Of a stretch of 64,000 bases of DNA, positions 31,276 to 39,793 are shown in pieces (within the stretch, counting starts at the first letter, position 1; each line of letters opens with the position of its first letter). The notes beneath the pieces are model-generated. The model was not told the origin of the DNA. It did no database searches and saw nothing but the letters and a program-made list of their open reading frames with translations. Origin of the DNA: Pseudoflavonifractor gallinarum (GTDB lineage: Bacteria; Bacillota; Clostridia; Oscillospirales; Oscillospiraceae); contig NZ_JADCKF010000010.1 of the NCBI RefSeq assembly GCF_014982855.1, positions 1 to 64,000 of the forward strand, written 5' to 3'. The position numbers and the translations under genes were made by a program.

Positions 31276-32217
31276 ATGCGTCCTTATGACGAACAGCTGC
31301 GCGCTTTGCAGGCCCAGTGCGCCCGAAAAAAGAAGCTGGAAGCCACGGTGGCAGAGCTGCGTGCTCAGCGGGATACGTATACCGCCCGGACTCAGGAGCT
31401 GGAGCAGCAATGCCGGGAGGAACAGGCGGATGTGGACCGCCTGGAAGGGCGGAGCCTTTCCGCCTTCTTCTACCAAGTCATCGGAAAAATGGATGAGAAA
31501 TTGACCCAGGAAAAGCGGGAGGCCTACGCCGCCCGGGTCAAATACGACGCCGCCGTCCGGGAGTTGGACGGGGTTAAGTGCGATCTGCGCAGGTCCGAGG
31601 AGGAGCTGGATTCCCTCCGGGACTGCGAGCAGCGCTATGCCTCCCTGCGGCAGGAAAAAACACAGGCGGTCAAAGCGGCCGGCGGCAACACGGCGGAAGA
31701 GATCCTGACCCTGGAGGAGCGGTCGGCCTATCTGGAGAGCCAGGTGCGGGAACTGGAAGAGGCCTGTGCCGCCGGGCAGGCCGCGCTGGTCACTGCGGAC
31801 CAGATCGCCGACAGCCTGCAGAGCGCGGAAAGCTGGGGCACCTGGGATCTGGTGGGCGGCGGCCTGTTCGCCGACCTGGCAAAGCACGACCATCTGGATA
31901 AGGCCCAGGCATCTGTGGAATCTCTTCAGTCTCAACTGCGCCATTTCAAGACGGAGCTGGCCGATGTGACCATCACCGCCGATTTTCAGGTCAGTATCGA
32001 CGGCTTTCTGCGGATGGCCGACTACTTTTTTGACGGTCTCTTTACCGACTGGGCCGTGCTGGATCAGATCCATCAATCCCAGGCCCAGATTCAGGATACC
32101 AGAAATCAGATCTGCGGCGTACTGGGCCATTTACAGACTCTGATGGACCAGGCCACCGCGGAGCGGGACAGTCTCCAGCAGGAAATCACACGCCTGGTAG
32201 ACAGTGTACCCATGTGA
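31276..32217 (+). CDS. Long coiled-coil protein
   Basis: 313 aa from the ATG at 31276, eight bases after AAGGAGG; ATGs at 31231 and 31195 lack such a site. Most of residues 1-170 is heptad-like coiled coil rich in Glu, Arg, Gln and Ala (KKLEATVAELRAQRD, TARTQELEQQCREEQ), followed by a more globular part (SAESWGTWDLVGGGLFADLAK) and further coiled coil (DQIHQSQAQIQDTRNQI). No signal or membrane segment. Function unknown; possibly scaffolding. Confidence 0.72.
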   Translation: MRPYDEQLRALQAQCARKKKLEATVAELRAQRDTYTARTQELEQQCREEQADVDRLEGRSLSAFFYQVIGKMDEKLTQEKREAYAARVKYDAAVRELDGVKCDLRRSEEELDSLRDCEQRYASLRQEKTQAVKAAGGNTAEEILTLEERSAYLESQVRELEEACAAGQAALVTADQIADSLQSAESWGTWDLVGGGLFADLAKHDHLDKAQASVESLQSQLRHFKTELADVTITADFQVSIDGFLRMADYFFDGLFTDWAVLDQIHQSQAQIQDTRNQICGVLGHLQTLMDQATAERDSLQQEITRLVDSVPM

Positions 32218-32228
32218 GCGGACCGCAT

Positions 32229-32432
32229 ATGAAACAGTTTGAAAGAAGGATCGACAACCCGATGGACGACGACGCAGGAGCACAGAAGCTTCACGTACTC
32301 TGGATCGACTGGACAAACCACATCGTATCCTTTCACGAGGAAATGGGATATGAGCGTTTGGAATTTGCCACCCGTAAAGACAAGATGGAATATGTCTTTC
32401 AGAAAGGGGCCAGCGGTTTTCGCATCCAGTGA
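32229..32432 (+). CDS. Small conserved-looking protein, unknown function
   Basis: 67 aa from the ATG at 32229, 11 bases after the coiled-coil gene. LHVLWIDWTNHIVSFHEEMGY and RLEFATRKDKMEYVFQKGASG suggest a compact beta-rich protein. No ribosome site stands out; translation may be coupled to the gene before. No family recognised. It precedes the ABC transporter by about 40 bases. Confidence 0.6.
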   Translation: MKQFERRIDNPMDDDAGAQKLHVLWIDWTNHIVSFHEEMGYERLEFATRKDKMEYVFQKGASGFRIQ

Positions 32433-32474
32433 ATCGGTCCGTTGATCGGAATACAATAGAACGAGGAGAGATCC

Positions 32475-33182
32475 ATGAACTTTGTCATTGAACACCTCTC
32501 AAAGCGCTTTGAGCTAAAAACGGTTTTGAGGGATATTGATTTTACCTTTCAGGAGGGGAAGATCTACGGCCTGCTGGGGCGGAACGGCGCCGGCAAGACA
32601 ACCCTTTTCAATTGTCTCAACCGGGATATGAAAGCAGACGGCGGCACCTTTTACCTGGAGGAGGACGGGGTGCGCCGGGATGTGGCGGCGGAGGACATCG
32701 GATATGTGCTCTCCACCCCCACGGTCCCCGAATTTCTGACCGGGCGGGAGTTTTTAAAGTTCTTTCTGGACATCAACAGGGCCTCCATCCAAAGTCCCAA
32801 GTCCCTGGATGAGTACTTTGACTGGATGAGCATTGCGCCGGAGGACCGGGATAAGCTCCTCAAGGACTATTCCCACGGCATGAAGAACAAGATGCAGATG
32901 CTCGTCAACATCATCGCCCAGCCCAAGATCCTGCTGCTGGACGAGCCGCTGACCTCTCTGGATGTGGTGGTGGCTGAGGAGATGAAGCAGCTGCTTCGCT
33001 CCCTGAAGGACGGCCGGATCACCCTTTTCTCCACCCACATTCTGGATCTGGCCCTGGACCTCTGTGACGAGATCGTGCTGCTCAGTCACGGAACCCTGGA
33101 AGTGGTGGAGAAGTCCAATCTGGACGATCGGGAATTCAAAGAACGAATCATTGCAGCGCTGAAAGAGGAAACCTATGCTTAA
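32475..33182 (+). CDS. ABC transporter ATP-binding protein
   Basis: 235 aa. Walker A GLLGRNGAGKTTLF near residues 33-46, Walker B ILLLDEPLTSLD near 152-163, and switch His in LFSTHILDLALDLCDEIVLL. The signature motif is YSHGMKNKMQML rather than LSGGQ, as in many ABC-2 type exporters. It overlaps the membrane subunit gene by 8 bases, so they form one exporter. The substrate is unknown. Confidence 0.93.
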   Translation: MNFVIEHLSKRFELKTVLRDIDFTFQEGKIYGLLGRNGAGKTTLFNCLNRDMKADGGTFYLEEDGVRRDVAAEDIGYVLSTPTVPEFLTGREFLKFFLDINRASIQSPKSLDEYFDWMSIAPEDRDKLLKDYSHGMKNKMQMLVNIIAQPKILLLDEPLTSLDVVVAEEMKQLLRSLKDGRITLFSTHILDLALDLCDEIVLLSHGTLEVVEKSNLDDREFKERIIAALKEETYA

Positions 33183-34746
33183 CACACTGCGGCTGTCCTT
33201 TTCTCTGAAAAACACCTATCGGGTCAACAGCATTCTCTATTCCCTGCGGCAGATCCCGCTGCTCAAATCCCTCCTCCCCGCCGCCCTGTATCAGGTCCGG
33301 GGACTCAAGATCTTTGCCAATGTCCTGTCCCTGCTCTGGGAGCTGGTCTCCATTTTTCTCTTTAAGGCCCTCTACTTTCTGGCGATGGTATGGGGTCTGG
33401 GACTTCTCTATCAGAATGTGCCGTCCCCGCTCTCCTTTCTGCACATTCTGCTCTTTCTGACGCTGATCGGTTCCTATATGAACACCAGTCTCTTTGTGCC
33501 CACCCGGGACAAGTATTACGCCATGATCCTCCTGCGGATGAATGCCCGCTCCTACACACTGGTCCATTACGGCTATGCGCTCCTGAAGACGGTGGTGGGT
33601 TTCCTTCCCTTCACCCTTCTACTCGGGCTGGAGCGGGGTGTCCCCCTGTGGCTGTGCCTGCTGCTTCCCTTCTGTGTCGCAGGGGCCAAGCTGTCCGTGG
33701 CCGCTTACTCCCTGCGGGATTATGAGAAAAACGGCTCCGTCCACAAGGAAAATAAGCTTCAGAAACTTGTCTGGCTGCTGACGGGAGTGCTGTTGGTACT
33801 GGCCTATCTGCCGCCCGCTCTCGGGTTCGTCCTGCCCCTGGCCGTTTCCGCCGGACTGTTTCTGATCTGGATCCCGGCAGGCCTGGTGAGCCTGCGCCAG
33901 GTGGTGAACTTCCGGTATTACCGGGAGATCAACCAGGAGCTTCTCTCCCAGGTGCCCACCCAGATGGACTCGGCCAAGAAGGCCACCAAAGCCGCCAGCG
34001 AGAAGGCCATCTCCGCGGATACCTCCATCACCAGCCAGAAAGTGGGTTTTGAGTACCTCAACGAGCTGTTCATCCAGCGGCACCGGAAGATTTTATGGCG
34101 CTCTTCTCTGCGCATCGCCGGTATCTGCGCGGTGCTCTGCTGCGGGGTACTGCTGCTCATGGAGCTGCTCCCAGAGGCCAAGGCCAACATCCATCAGTCC
34201 GGGATGACCTGGCTGCCCTACTTCGCCTTCATTCTCTATTTCATCAACCGGGGTACCGGCTTTACGCAGGCCCTCTTTATGAACTGCGACCATAGTCTGC
34301 TGACCTACTCCTTCTACAAGCAGCCCGGATCGATCCTCAAGCTCTTTCAGATCCGCCTGCGGGAGATCATGAAGATCAACGCAGTTCCCGCCCTGGTGCT
34401 CGGCGTGGGGCTCGTCCTGATCCTCTACGCCTCCGGCGGGACGGACAATCCCCTCAACTATGTGGTGCTTCTGGCCTCCATTCTGTCCATGAGCCTCTTC
34501 TTCTCCATCCACTATTTGACCCTCTACTACCTGCTGCAGCCCTACACAGCGGGAACCGAGATGAAAAGCGGGACCTACCGCATCGCAATGGTATTGACCT
34601 ATGTGGTGTGCTATCTCATGATGGATCTCCGGCTTCCCTTACTGGTGTTCGGCGTGGCCTGCATCGTCTTTTGCGTACTGTACTCCATGGTTGCCTGTAT
34701 CCTGGTCTACAAATTCGCTCCGCAGACCTTCCGGCTGCGTACATAA
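33175..34746 (+). CDS. ABC transporter membrane subunit (ABC-2 type)
   Basis: 523 aa with about ten hydrophobic helices (for example residues 62-82, 88-105, 140-180, 200-225, 320-345, 405-425, 440-465, 485-515). A soluble stretch around residues 245-300 (QVPTQMDSAKKATKAASEKA) divides the two halves. It pairs with the ATPase upstream. The size and layout fit unnamed multi-helix ABC-2 permeases of Firmicutes; substrate not predictable from sequence. Confidence 0.85.
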   Translation: MLNTLRLSFSLKNTYRVNSILYSLRQIPLLKSLLPAALYQVRGLKIFANVLSLLWELVSIFLFKALYFLAMVWGLGLLYQNVPSPLSFLHILLFLTLIGSYMNTSLFVPTRDKYYAMILLRMNARSYTLVHYGYALLKTVVGFLPFTLLLGLERGVPLWLCLLLPFCVAGAKLSVAAYSLRDYEKNGSVHKENKLQKLVWLLTGVLLVLAYLPPALGFVLPLAVSAGLFLIWIPAGLVSLRQVVNFRYYREINQELLSQVPTQMDSAKKATKAASEKAISADTSITSQKVGFEYLNELFIQRHRKILWRSSLRIAGICAVLCCGVLLLMELLPEAKANIHQSGMTWLPYFAFILYFINRGTGFTQALFMNCDHSLLTYSFYKQPGSILKLFQIRLREIMKINAVPALVLGVGLVLILYASGGTDNPLNYVVLLASILSMSLFFSIHYLTLYYLLQPYTAGTEMKSGTYRIAMVLTYVVCYLMMDLRLPLLVFGVACIVFCVLYSMVACILVYKFAPQTFRLRT

Positions 34747-34813
34747 GCCGCCATCGAATTCTTCTTGCGGGGCAAACACATCCTTCCTCATGGCATTTCC
34801 CCGCCTGCTGTGC

Positions 34814-34819
34814 TATAAT
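34814..34819 (+). promoter_or_regulatory. Extended -10 promoter of the deformylase operon
   Basis: TGTGC followed by TATAAT, 33 bases before the start codon. Confidence 0.5.
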
Positions 34820-34851
34820 TTCTGCAATAAGGCAAAGAAGGAGCAGCAAGT

Positions 34852-35262
34852 ATGATTCGAGATATCTGCAAGGATGAAACCTTTCTGGCCCAAAAGGCGG
34901 AACCTGCCACGCCGGCGGACCTGCCCGTCGCCGCCGACCTGCTGGAGACCCTGGAGCACCACAAAGCGGGCTGCGTAGGCATGGCGGCCAATATGATCGG
35001 CGTGAACAAGCGCATCATCGCCTTCGACAACGAGGGTACCTATATGGTCATGTTCAACCCGGAGATCGTCAAACAATCCGGTCCCTACGACGCGGAGGAG
35101 GCCTGCCTCTCTCTCACCGGCACCCGCCCGGCCAAGCGCTGGAAGTCCATCAAGGTGCGCTGGCAGAATGAGAAGTTCCAGGAGCGGCTGAAAACCTTTA
35201 CCGGCTGGACGGCCCAGATCATCCAGCACGAGATCGACCACTGCGAGGGCATCCTCATATGA
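34852..35262 (+). CDS. def: Peptide deformylase (variant)
   Basis: 136 aa, with AAGAAGGAG upstream. The three deformylase motifs are present but altered: GCVGMAANMIGV replaces GxGxAAxQ (the catalytic Gln position is Met), EEACLSLTG replaces EGCLS, and QHEIDHCEGILI keeps the metal histidines and Glu. The Cys and two His needed for iron binding remain. This short variant is common as a second deformylase in Firmicutes; activity is plausible but the Gln change is unusual. Overlaps the next gene by four bases. Confidence 0.85.
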   Translation: MIRDICKDETFLAQKAEPATPADLPVAADLLETLEHHKAGCVGMAANMIGVNKRIIAFDNEGTYMVMFNPEIVKQSGPYDAEEACLSLTGTRPAKRWKSIKVRWQNEKFQERLKTFTGWTAQIIQHEIDHCEGILI

Positions 35263-35573
35263 AAAAGTGTAAAATCACCGTCATGCGCATCACCCGCTAT
35301 GAGGACCTGATGGCCCAATATGAAAACCCCATTTCCCACGCCTGTGACATGGCGGTGGGGCAGACCTTCGTTGCCAACGGCTGGGAGAGGCCGAAGGGCT
35401 TTTGTCCCAGCGCCTGGGACACCCTCTCCCCGTTTGTGCTGGCCCTGAGCCACGGCGCGGAAAACTTTTACGATGGCTGGATGAAGAACCCCAAATCCGC
35501 CATGCTCTCCTGCAACGACGGCTTCCGTCCGGTGAGCTTCCTGGTGGAGGCCCTGGACGAGGATGCAGACTGA
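35259..35573 (+). CDS. TIGR04076-family protein
   Basis: 104 aa, starting in the ATGA overlap with the deformylase gene. It follows the TIGR04076 pattern: CKITVMRITRYEDLMAQY, GQTFVANGWERPKGFCPSAWDTL and NDGFRPVSFLVEAL with spaced cysteines. Function unknown; members often stand beside redox or metal proteins. Third gene of the unit is a Vat-type acetyltransferase 12 bases on. Confidence 0.83.
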   Translation: MKKCKITVMRITRYEDLMAQYENPISHACDMAVGQTFVANGWERPKGFCPSAWDTLSPFVLALSHGAENFYDGWMKNPKSAMLSCNDGFRPVSFLVEALDEDAD

Positions 35574-35585
35574 GGAGGTTATACG

Positions 35586-36224
35586 ATGTTTGGACCGAAC
35601 CCGGATGCTGTCCACCCCAACGAACACATTCCCAGCGTCTGCTACATCAAGAATGTCATCACCCGCTCCAATATCGAGGTGGGCGACTACACCTATTATG
35701 ACGACGCAGCCACCGGAGGCAAGGACTTCGAGGCCCATGTGACCCACCACTATGACTTCATCGGGGACAAGCTGATCATCGGAAAGTTCTGTGCCATCGG
35801 CAAGGGGGTGGAGTTTGTGATGAACGGGGCCAACCACCGCATGGCCTCGGTCACCACCTACCCCTTCAACATCTTCGCCCACGGGTGGGAGAAGTGCACG
35901 CCCACCCTGGACGAGCTGCCCTTCAAAGGGGATACCGTGGTGGGCAACGACGTGTGGATGGGGCAGAATGTCACTGTATTGCCCGGCGTCCACATCGGCG
36001 ACGGGGCCATCATCGGGGCCAATTCCGTGGTGGCCGGCGACATCCCGCCCTACACCATCGCGGCCGGAAACCCCTGCCGGGTGATCCGCCCCCGTTTTGA
36101 CCCGGAGCTGACCGACTACCTGCGGAAGCTCCGCTGGTGGGACTGGGATGCGGAAAAAATCTTCCGGAACCTGGAGGCCCTGTGCAGCGGTGATCTCGCG
36201 CAGATCCGCCGCATCGAGCCGTGA
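35586..36224 (+). CDS. Vat-family hexapeptide acetyltransferase
   Basis: 212 aa, with TGAGGAGG upstream. Left-handed beta-helix repeats run from IEVGDYTYYDD to IGDGAIIGANSVVAGDI, with the xenobiotic acetyltransferase signature KFCAIGKGVEFVMNGANHRM (catalytic His in NHR) and GNDVWMGQNVTVLPGV. The family includes streptogramin A acetyltransferases; chromosomal relatives in Clostridia often have other or unknown acceptors. A paralogue lies at 37982. Confidence 0.88.
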   Translation: MFGPNPDAVHPNEHIPSVCYIKNVITRSNIEVGDYTYYDDAATGGKDFEAHVTHHYDFIGDKLIIGKFCAIGKGVEFVMNGANHRMASVTTYPFNIFAHGWEKCTPTLDELPFKGDTVVGNDVWMGQNVTVLPGVHIGDGAIIGANSVVAGDIPPYTIAAGNPCRVIRPRFDPELTDYLRKLRWWDWDAEKIFRNLEALCSGDLAQIRRIEP

Positions 36225-36238
36225 TGGGAGGAAACCGC

Positions 36239-36697
36239 ATGAAACTTGCCATTCTATCCGACACCCATGGCCTGCTGCGGCCTGAGGTCGTAGAACATCT
36301 GAAAACCGCCGACGTCATTCTCCACGGCGGCGACATCAACAAGCCCAGTATCGTGGACGAGCTGCGGCAATACGCCCCTCTCTACATCGTCCGGGGCAAC
36401 AACGACAAGGAGTGGGCCGAGCACATCCCCCACGACCTCACCGTGACCCTGGACGGCGTGACCTTTGCCATGGTCCACAACAAGAAAGAGGTCCCGGCGG
36501 ACCTTTCCGGCGTGGATGTGGTGGTCTTTGGCCACTCCCACAAGTATGTGCAGGAGGAGCGGGACGGTATTCTCTGGCTCAATCCCGGCTCCTGCGGTCC
36601 CCGGCGGTTCCATCAGGAGATCACCATGATGATGGCGGAGCTGACGGACGGGAAGATTCAGGTGGAAAAGGTCATCATTCCCCATGAAGTGAAATGA
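36239..36697 (+). CDS. YfcE/MJ0936-type metallophosphoesterase
   Basis: 152 aa from the ATG at 36239 (GGGAGGAAAC upstream). The dimetal site is complete: LSDTHG at residues 6-11, HGGDIN, RGNND, and VFGHSHKY near 100-107. These enzymes hydrolyse phosphodiesters such as bis-pNPP in vitro; natural substrates are unclear. Last gene of the deformylase operon, followed by a terminator. Confidence 0.92.
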   Translation: MKLAILSDTHGLLRPEVVEHLKTADVILHGGDINKPSIVDELRQYAPLYIVRGNNDKEWAEHIPHDLTVTLDGVTFAMVHNKKEVPADLSGVDVVVFGHSHKYVQEERDGILWLNPGSCGPRRFHQEITMMMAELTDGKIQVEKVIIPHEVK

Positions 36698-36720
36698 GAA
36701 ATCCCATTTGACCACACAAA

Positions 36721-36759
36721 AAGCGCCCGGAGCTTGAAAACTCCGGGCGCTCTATTTTC
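36721..36759. terminator. Bidirectional terminator
   Basis: AGCGCCCGGAG and CTCCGGGCGCT form an 11-bp stem with A/T tracts on either side, between the convergent phosphoesterase and PPOX genes. Confidence 0.85.
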
Positions 36760-37285
36760 ATTCCAGGATCGTCCCGTCCAGCAGCAACGTCTGCCGCGGG
36801 GCGTACCCGAGCTCCTTGAAGTCGGAGAACAGACACTCGATGCGGGTGGGCCGGACACGGATCAGGTGCATGGGGCTCTCCAGCTTGCGCAGAAATTCCA
36901 GGGAGAGCTTTTTCCATGTGGCGTGGGCGTTGTAGGCTTCGCTGAACGGCTCCACCAGCTCGGCCAGGCCCATCACCTGCATCCCATGGAGCTTTCCAAA
37001 GCCCTCATACCGGTCATAAATGGCCAGGCACACATGGGGGTTGCTCTGAAGGCCGATGAACTTTTTCCCTCCCTCGCTGAACATCCAGAAAGCGCCGTCG
37101 TGCCAGCTGTATTCAATGGGGGTACAGCGCACATAGTCCCCGGTCCCGGTGGCCAGGGCACAGGTGTTGTTGGACTGGATATACTCCTCCACCATGGCCC
37201 GCAGTTTGCCCTGCTCCATCCGGACGCTGACCGCGTCCTTTTCCTCCCAATAGCGGGCAGCGGCCTGATATGCCTCGTCTGTCAT
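36758..37285 (-). CDS. PPOX-type FMN-binding split-barrel protein
   Basis: 175 aa from the ATG at 37285 (GGGAGGGATG upstream). NNTCALATGTGDYVRCTPIEYSW and AFWMFSEGGKKFIGLQSNP are the flavin-binding strands of the pyridoxamine phosphate oxidase-like split barrel; the Thr/Cys-rich first strand and the GL-SNP turn fit the general stress/PPOX group rather than true PdxH. Function unknown. Monocistronic, divergent from an XRE regulator. Confidence 0.83.
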   Translation of the reverse strand: MTDEAYQAAARYWEEKDAVSVRMEQGKLRAMVEEYIQSNNTCALATGTGDYVRCTPIEYSWHDGAFWMFSEGGKKFIGLQSNPHVCLAIYDRYEGFGKLHGMQVMGLAELVEPFSEAYNAHATWKKLSLEFLRKLESPMHLIRVRPTRIECLFSDFKELGYAPRQTLLLDGTILE

Positions 37286-37397
37286 ACACATCCCTCCCAG
37301 TCTGCTTTTCTTCAGTATAGCACACAGCTGGAGAAAATGTCAGGAATCCGGGCGAAAGTGACCGCTTTCCCTGGTAGATTTTTGGCCGCCCGGACGG

Positions 37398-37403
37398 TAT
37401 ACT
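37398..37403 (+). promoter_or_regulatory. -10 element of the XRE gene
   Basis: TATACT 36 bases before the start codon; no clear -35. Confidence 0.35.
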
Positions 37404-37438
37404 GAAATGCAGAAACCGGAACGCAGGAGGAACATGCC

Positions 37439-37888
37439 ATGAGTTTGGGAAGCAGCTTATACCACGCCCGGAAAAAGAGCGGGCTGTCGCAGGAAAATGT
37501 GGCCGAAAAACTGGGGGTGAGCCGCCAGACCATCTCCAAGTGGGAGACCAATGAGACCCTGCCCGACATCCGCCAGTCCAAGGGGCTGGCCATGCTCTAC
37601 CACATGACCCTGGACGAGCTGATCGAGTACGACTTTGACGAGCAGCAGGCCCAGCAGATGATCGACAGCGTCAGCGACGAGGCCCAGGCCCGGATCGACT
37701 GGAACAAGGTGTGGAGCAAGAAGTACCCGGTGCTCTCCACCTACCATCAGAGGGTGCGCATCAACGACTATGCCCCCGCCCTGCAGGAGATGCTCACCCA
37801 GCTGCGGGTAGACTACGGCTACAATCACACCGACGCCTTACTGGTGCTCAAGGACATTCTCGCCCGGGTGTGGAAGGGCCAGATGTGA
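37439..37888 (+). CDS. XRE-family regulator
   Basis: 149 aa, with CAGGAGGAAC upstream. The Cro/cI HTH occupies residues 6-60 (LYHARKKSGLSQENVAEKLG, VSRQTISKWETNETLPDI). The C-terminal 85 residues (IDWNKVWSKKYPVLSTYHQ, MLTQLRVDYGYNHTDALLVL) are an unfamiliar sensor or dimerisation part. Target unknown. Confidence 0.88.
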   Translation: MSLGSSLYHARKKSGLSQENVAEKLGVSRQTISKWETNETLPDIRQSKGLAMLYHMTLDELIEYDFDEQQAQQMIDSVSDEAQARIDWNKVWSKKYPVLSTYHQRVRINDYAPALQEMLTQLRVDYGYNHTDALLVLKDILARVWKGQM

Positions 37889-37981
37889 AAAATACACTTC
37901 CCCCATTCTGTGCGGCCCATAGGCTGTCACAGGATGGAGGGAGTCTCTTGTTTGATGGCTCGCCCGCAGGCTTATTTCATG

Positions 37982-38641
37982 TTACTTCGTGCGAACTCTT
38001 GCGCGGATCTCTCGCTTGACCTTCTCCAGGTCCGGATCGCACAGCAGGGGCAGGACCTCCACCAGCTCCTCCGGCTCCAGATCCCACCACCGGAATTGCA
38101 GCAGCAGGCCGGTCAACTCCTCGTCAAACCGGTTCTTGATGAACTTCGCCGGATTTCCTCCAAACACCGTGTAGGGCGGGATGTCCCGGACCACCACGGA
38201 ACAGGCGGCCACGATCGCGCCGTCGCCGATCCGGACACCCGGCATGATGACGCACTCCCGCCCGATCCAGACGTCATTTCCGAGCACGGTATCCCCTTTT
38301 CGGGGGAGCTGGTCCAGGTGGGGCGGGGTGTTCTCCTGCCAAGCTCCGCCGAACACATGGAATGGATAGGTCGTAACGCTGCTGATGCGGTGGTTGGCCG
38401 GCCCCATGATGAACTTTGTGCCCGAGGCGATGGCGCAGAACTTCCCGATGATGAGATGGTCCCCAAACTCCGGGTAGTTAAAGAGCACATTGTTCCGTTC
38501 GAATCCGGTTGGGTCTTCCGAATCGTCGTAATAGGTATAGTCCCCGATGGAGATATTGGGGGCCTTGACCACATTTTTGATAAAGCAGGAGGTCTTATAT
38601 TCATTTGGAAAGACCTGATTGGGGTCTGGTATCTGATGCAT
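37982..38641 (-). CDS. Second Vat-family hexapeptide acetyltransferase
   Basis: 219 aa from the ATG at 38641; an ATG three codons earlier is too close to AAAGG. It shares the layout of the gene at 35586: ISIGDYTYYDDSEDPTGFE, KFCAIASGTKFIMGPANHRI with the catalytic His, SSVTTYPFHVFGG, GNDVWIGRECVIMPGVRIGDG and IPPYTVFGGNPAKFIKNRF. It is closer to the classical Vat/xenobiotic acetyltransferase spacing. Acceptor unknown; an acquired-resistance role is possible but not shown. Confidence 0.87.
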   Translation of the reverse strand: MHQIPDPNQVFPNEYKTSCFIKNVVKAPNISIGDYTYYDDSEDPTGFERNNVLFNYPEFGDHLIIGKFCAIASGTKFIMGPANHRISSVTTYPFHVFGGAWQENTPPHLDQLPRKGDTVLGNDVWIGRECVIMPGVRIGDGAIVAACSVVVRDIPPYTVFGGNPAKFIKNRFDEELTGLLLQFRWWDLEPEELVEVLPLLCDPDLEKVKREIRARVRTK

Positions 38642-38774
38642 GCCTGTCATCCTTTCTTATGTTTCGATCACATCCTTCCTCCGGCATCCTGGGGTGGCAA
38701 CCGCCCGTTTTTTTCTGATTTCTTTCATTCTTGTACACTCCTGTGCGGATGGTTCGGCATCGCCCGTCAAACCA

Positions 38775-39125
38775 TCATGCTCTCAAAATCTGCTCCATGG
38801 ATTTTCCCTTGGCCAGCTCGTCCACCAGCTTGTCCAGGTACCGGATCTCCCGCATCAGGGGGTCCTCGATCTCCTCCACCCGGACGCCGCACACCTTACC
38901 GGTGATGAGGGTACGGTTGGGGTTCAGAGCGGGGGCGTTGCGGAAAAAGTCCCCATAGCTGGTGTCGGACTCCTCCAGCCGGGCAATCTCCTCGGCCGTG
39001 TATCCGGTGAGCCAAGCGGTCACCTGGTCTACCTCTTCCCTGCTGCGGCCCTTCTTCCCGGCCTTATTGACCAGGAGCGGATAGAGCTTGGAAAAGGGCA
39101 TCTGTGTTACATCGGTGCGGGGCAT
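38775..39125 (-). CDS. DUF2200 family protein
   Basis: 116 aa from the ATG at 39125 (GGAGGGAGG upstream). MPFSKLYPLLVNKAGKKGRS, VTAWLTGYTAEEI and the C-terminal EIRYLDKLVDELAKGKSMEQIL match the DUF2200 pattern. Function unknown. Single gene between two other minus-strand units; the 133 bases to the Vat-like gene contain nothing I can name. Confidence 0.85.
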   Translation of the reverse strand: MPRTDVTQMPFSKLYPLLVNKAGKKGRSREEVDQVTAWLTGYTAEEIARLEESDTSYGDFFRNAPALNPNRTLITGKVCGVRVEEIEDPLMREIRYLDKLVDELAKGKSMEQILRA

Positions 39126-39211
39126 AAAAATACCTCCCTCCATTTTGTGCTTTCATCATACCATACGCACTTACCCCTGACAACCAGATTGGTTCTGGCC
39201 CTCGGACAGTA

Positions 39212-39246
39212 TAAAAAACCGGCACTGCAACTCGCAGTGCCGGCTG
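39212..39246 (-). terminator. Terminator of the PPOX gene at 39261
   Basis: CCGGCACTGC and GCAGTGCCGG around a five-base loop, followed on the minus strand by six Ts. Confidence 0.85.
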
Positions 39247-39260
39247 GATGGTGAGAATGA

Positions 39261-39653
39261 TCAGAAGGTAACCGTGCGGCTGGGCTCGGTAAAGGAAGAG
39301 AAGGTCGCAGTGGCTTCCGTCAGGGCAAAAATCATGGTGTTCCCGTCACCCGGGGCATACATGGCGCGGAGATCGGGATAGGCATCCAGCATATGTTCCT
39401 GAGCCGCCACTTCGGGCACTTCCACAGCCTTAGCCGCCAAACGCAACCAACGCTGTCCATCAAAGGCGCAGATCTCCACCTTCGGATTTTCCAGCATCTG
39501 CCGCGCAATATCCTTTTTCCGTCCAGTCTGGATGGTGAGCTGGCCCTGGTACAGATCCACGGTGCCGAAGGGGCGTACCCGAGGCTGATCTCCGTCCATG
39601 GTAGCCAGATAATAAGTGCCGCAGGTTTTCAGGAATTTGTAGACTTCTTCCAT
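39261..39653 (-). CDS. PPOX-type flavin-binding protein
   Basis: 130 aa from the ATG at 39653, nine bases after AAGGAGGG. FLKTCGTYYLATMDGDQPRVRPFG and LTIQTGRKKDIARQMLENPKVEI are the core of the small pyridoxamine phosphate oxidase-like family frequent in gut anaerobes. It probably binds FMN or F420-like cofactor as a dimer; reaction unknown. It is divergent from a TetR gene whose operator lies about 110 bases away. Confidence 0.86.
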   Translation of the reverse strand: MEEVYKFLKTCGTYYLATMDGDQPRVRPFGTVDLYQGQLTIQTGRKKDIARQMLENPKVEICAFDGQRWLRLAAKAVEVPEVAAQEHMLDAYPDLRAMYAPGDGNTMIFALTEATATFSSFTEPSRTVTF

Positions 39654-39738
39654 GGAATATCCCTCCTTGTTTTTCTCCATTGTATACCCCTGCTTCTCCA
39701 CCGTCAACATCCCCAGACAGCGCCGGAACGGAAAATCC

Positions 39739-39766
39739 TTGACAAGAGCGCCCAAACCGCTATAAT
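39739..39766 (+). promoter_or_regulatory. Promoter of the TetR gene
   Basis: TTGACA (39739-39744), 16 bases, TATAAT (39761-39766): near-consensus, 28 bases before the start codon. Confidence 0.75.
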
Positions 39767-39779
39767 GAACAGTGTTCAT
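39765..39779. promoter_or_regulatory. TetR operator, copy 1
   Basis: ATGAACA-G-TGTTCAT is a perfect 15-base palindrome that touches the -10 box of the TetR promoter. The same TGAAC-N3-GTTCA core occurs in front of the next operon. Confidence 0.7.
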
Positions 39780-39793
39780 ATTGAGGTGATCGG

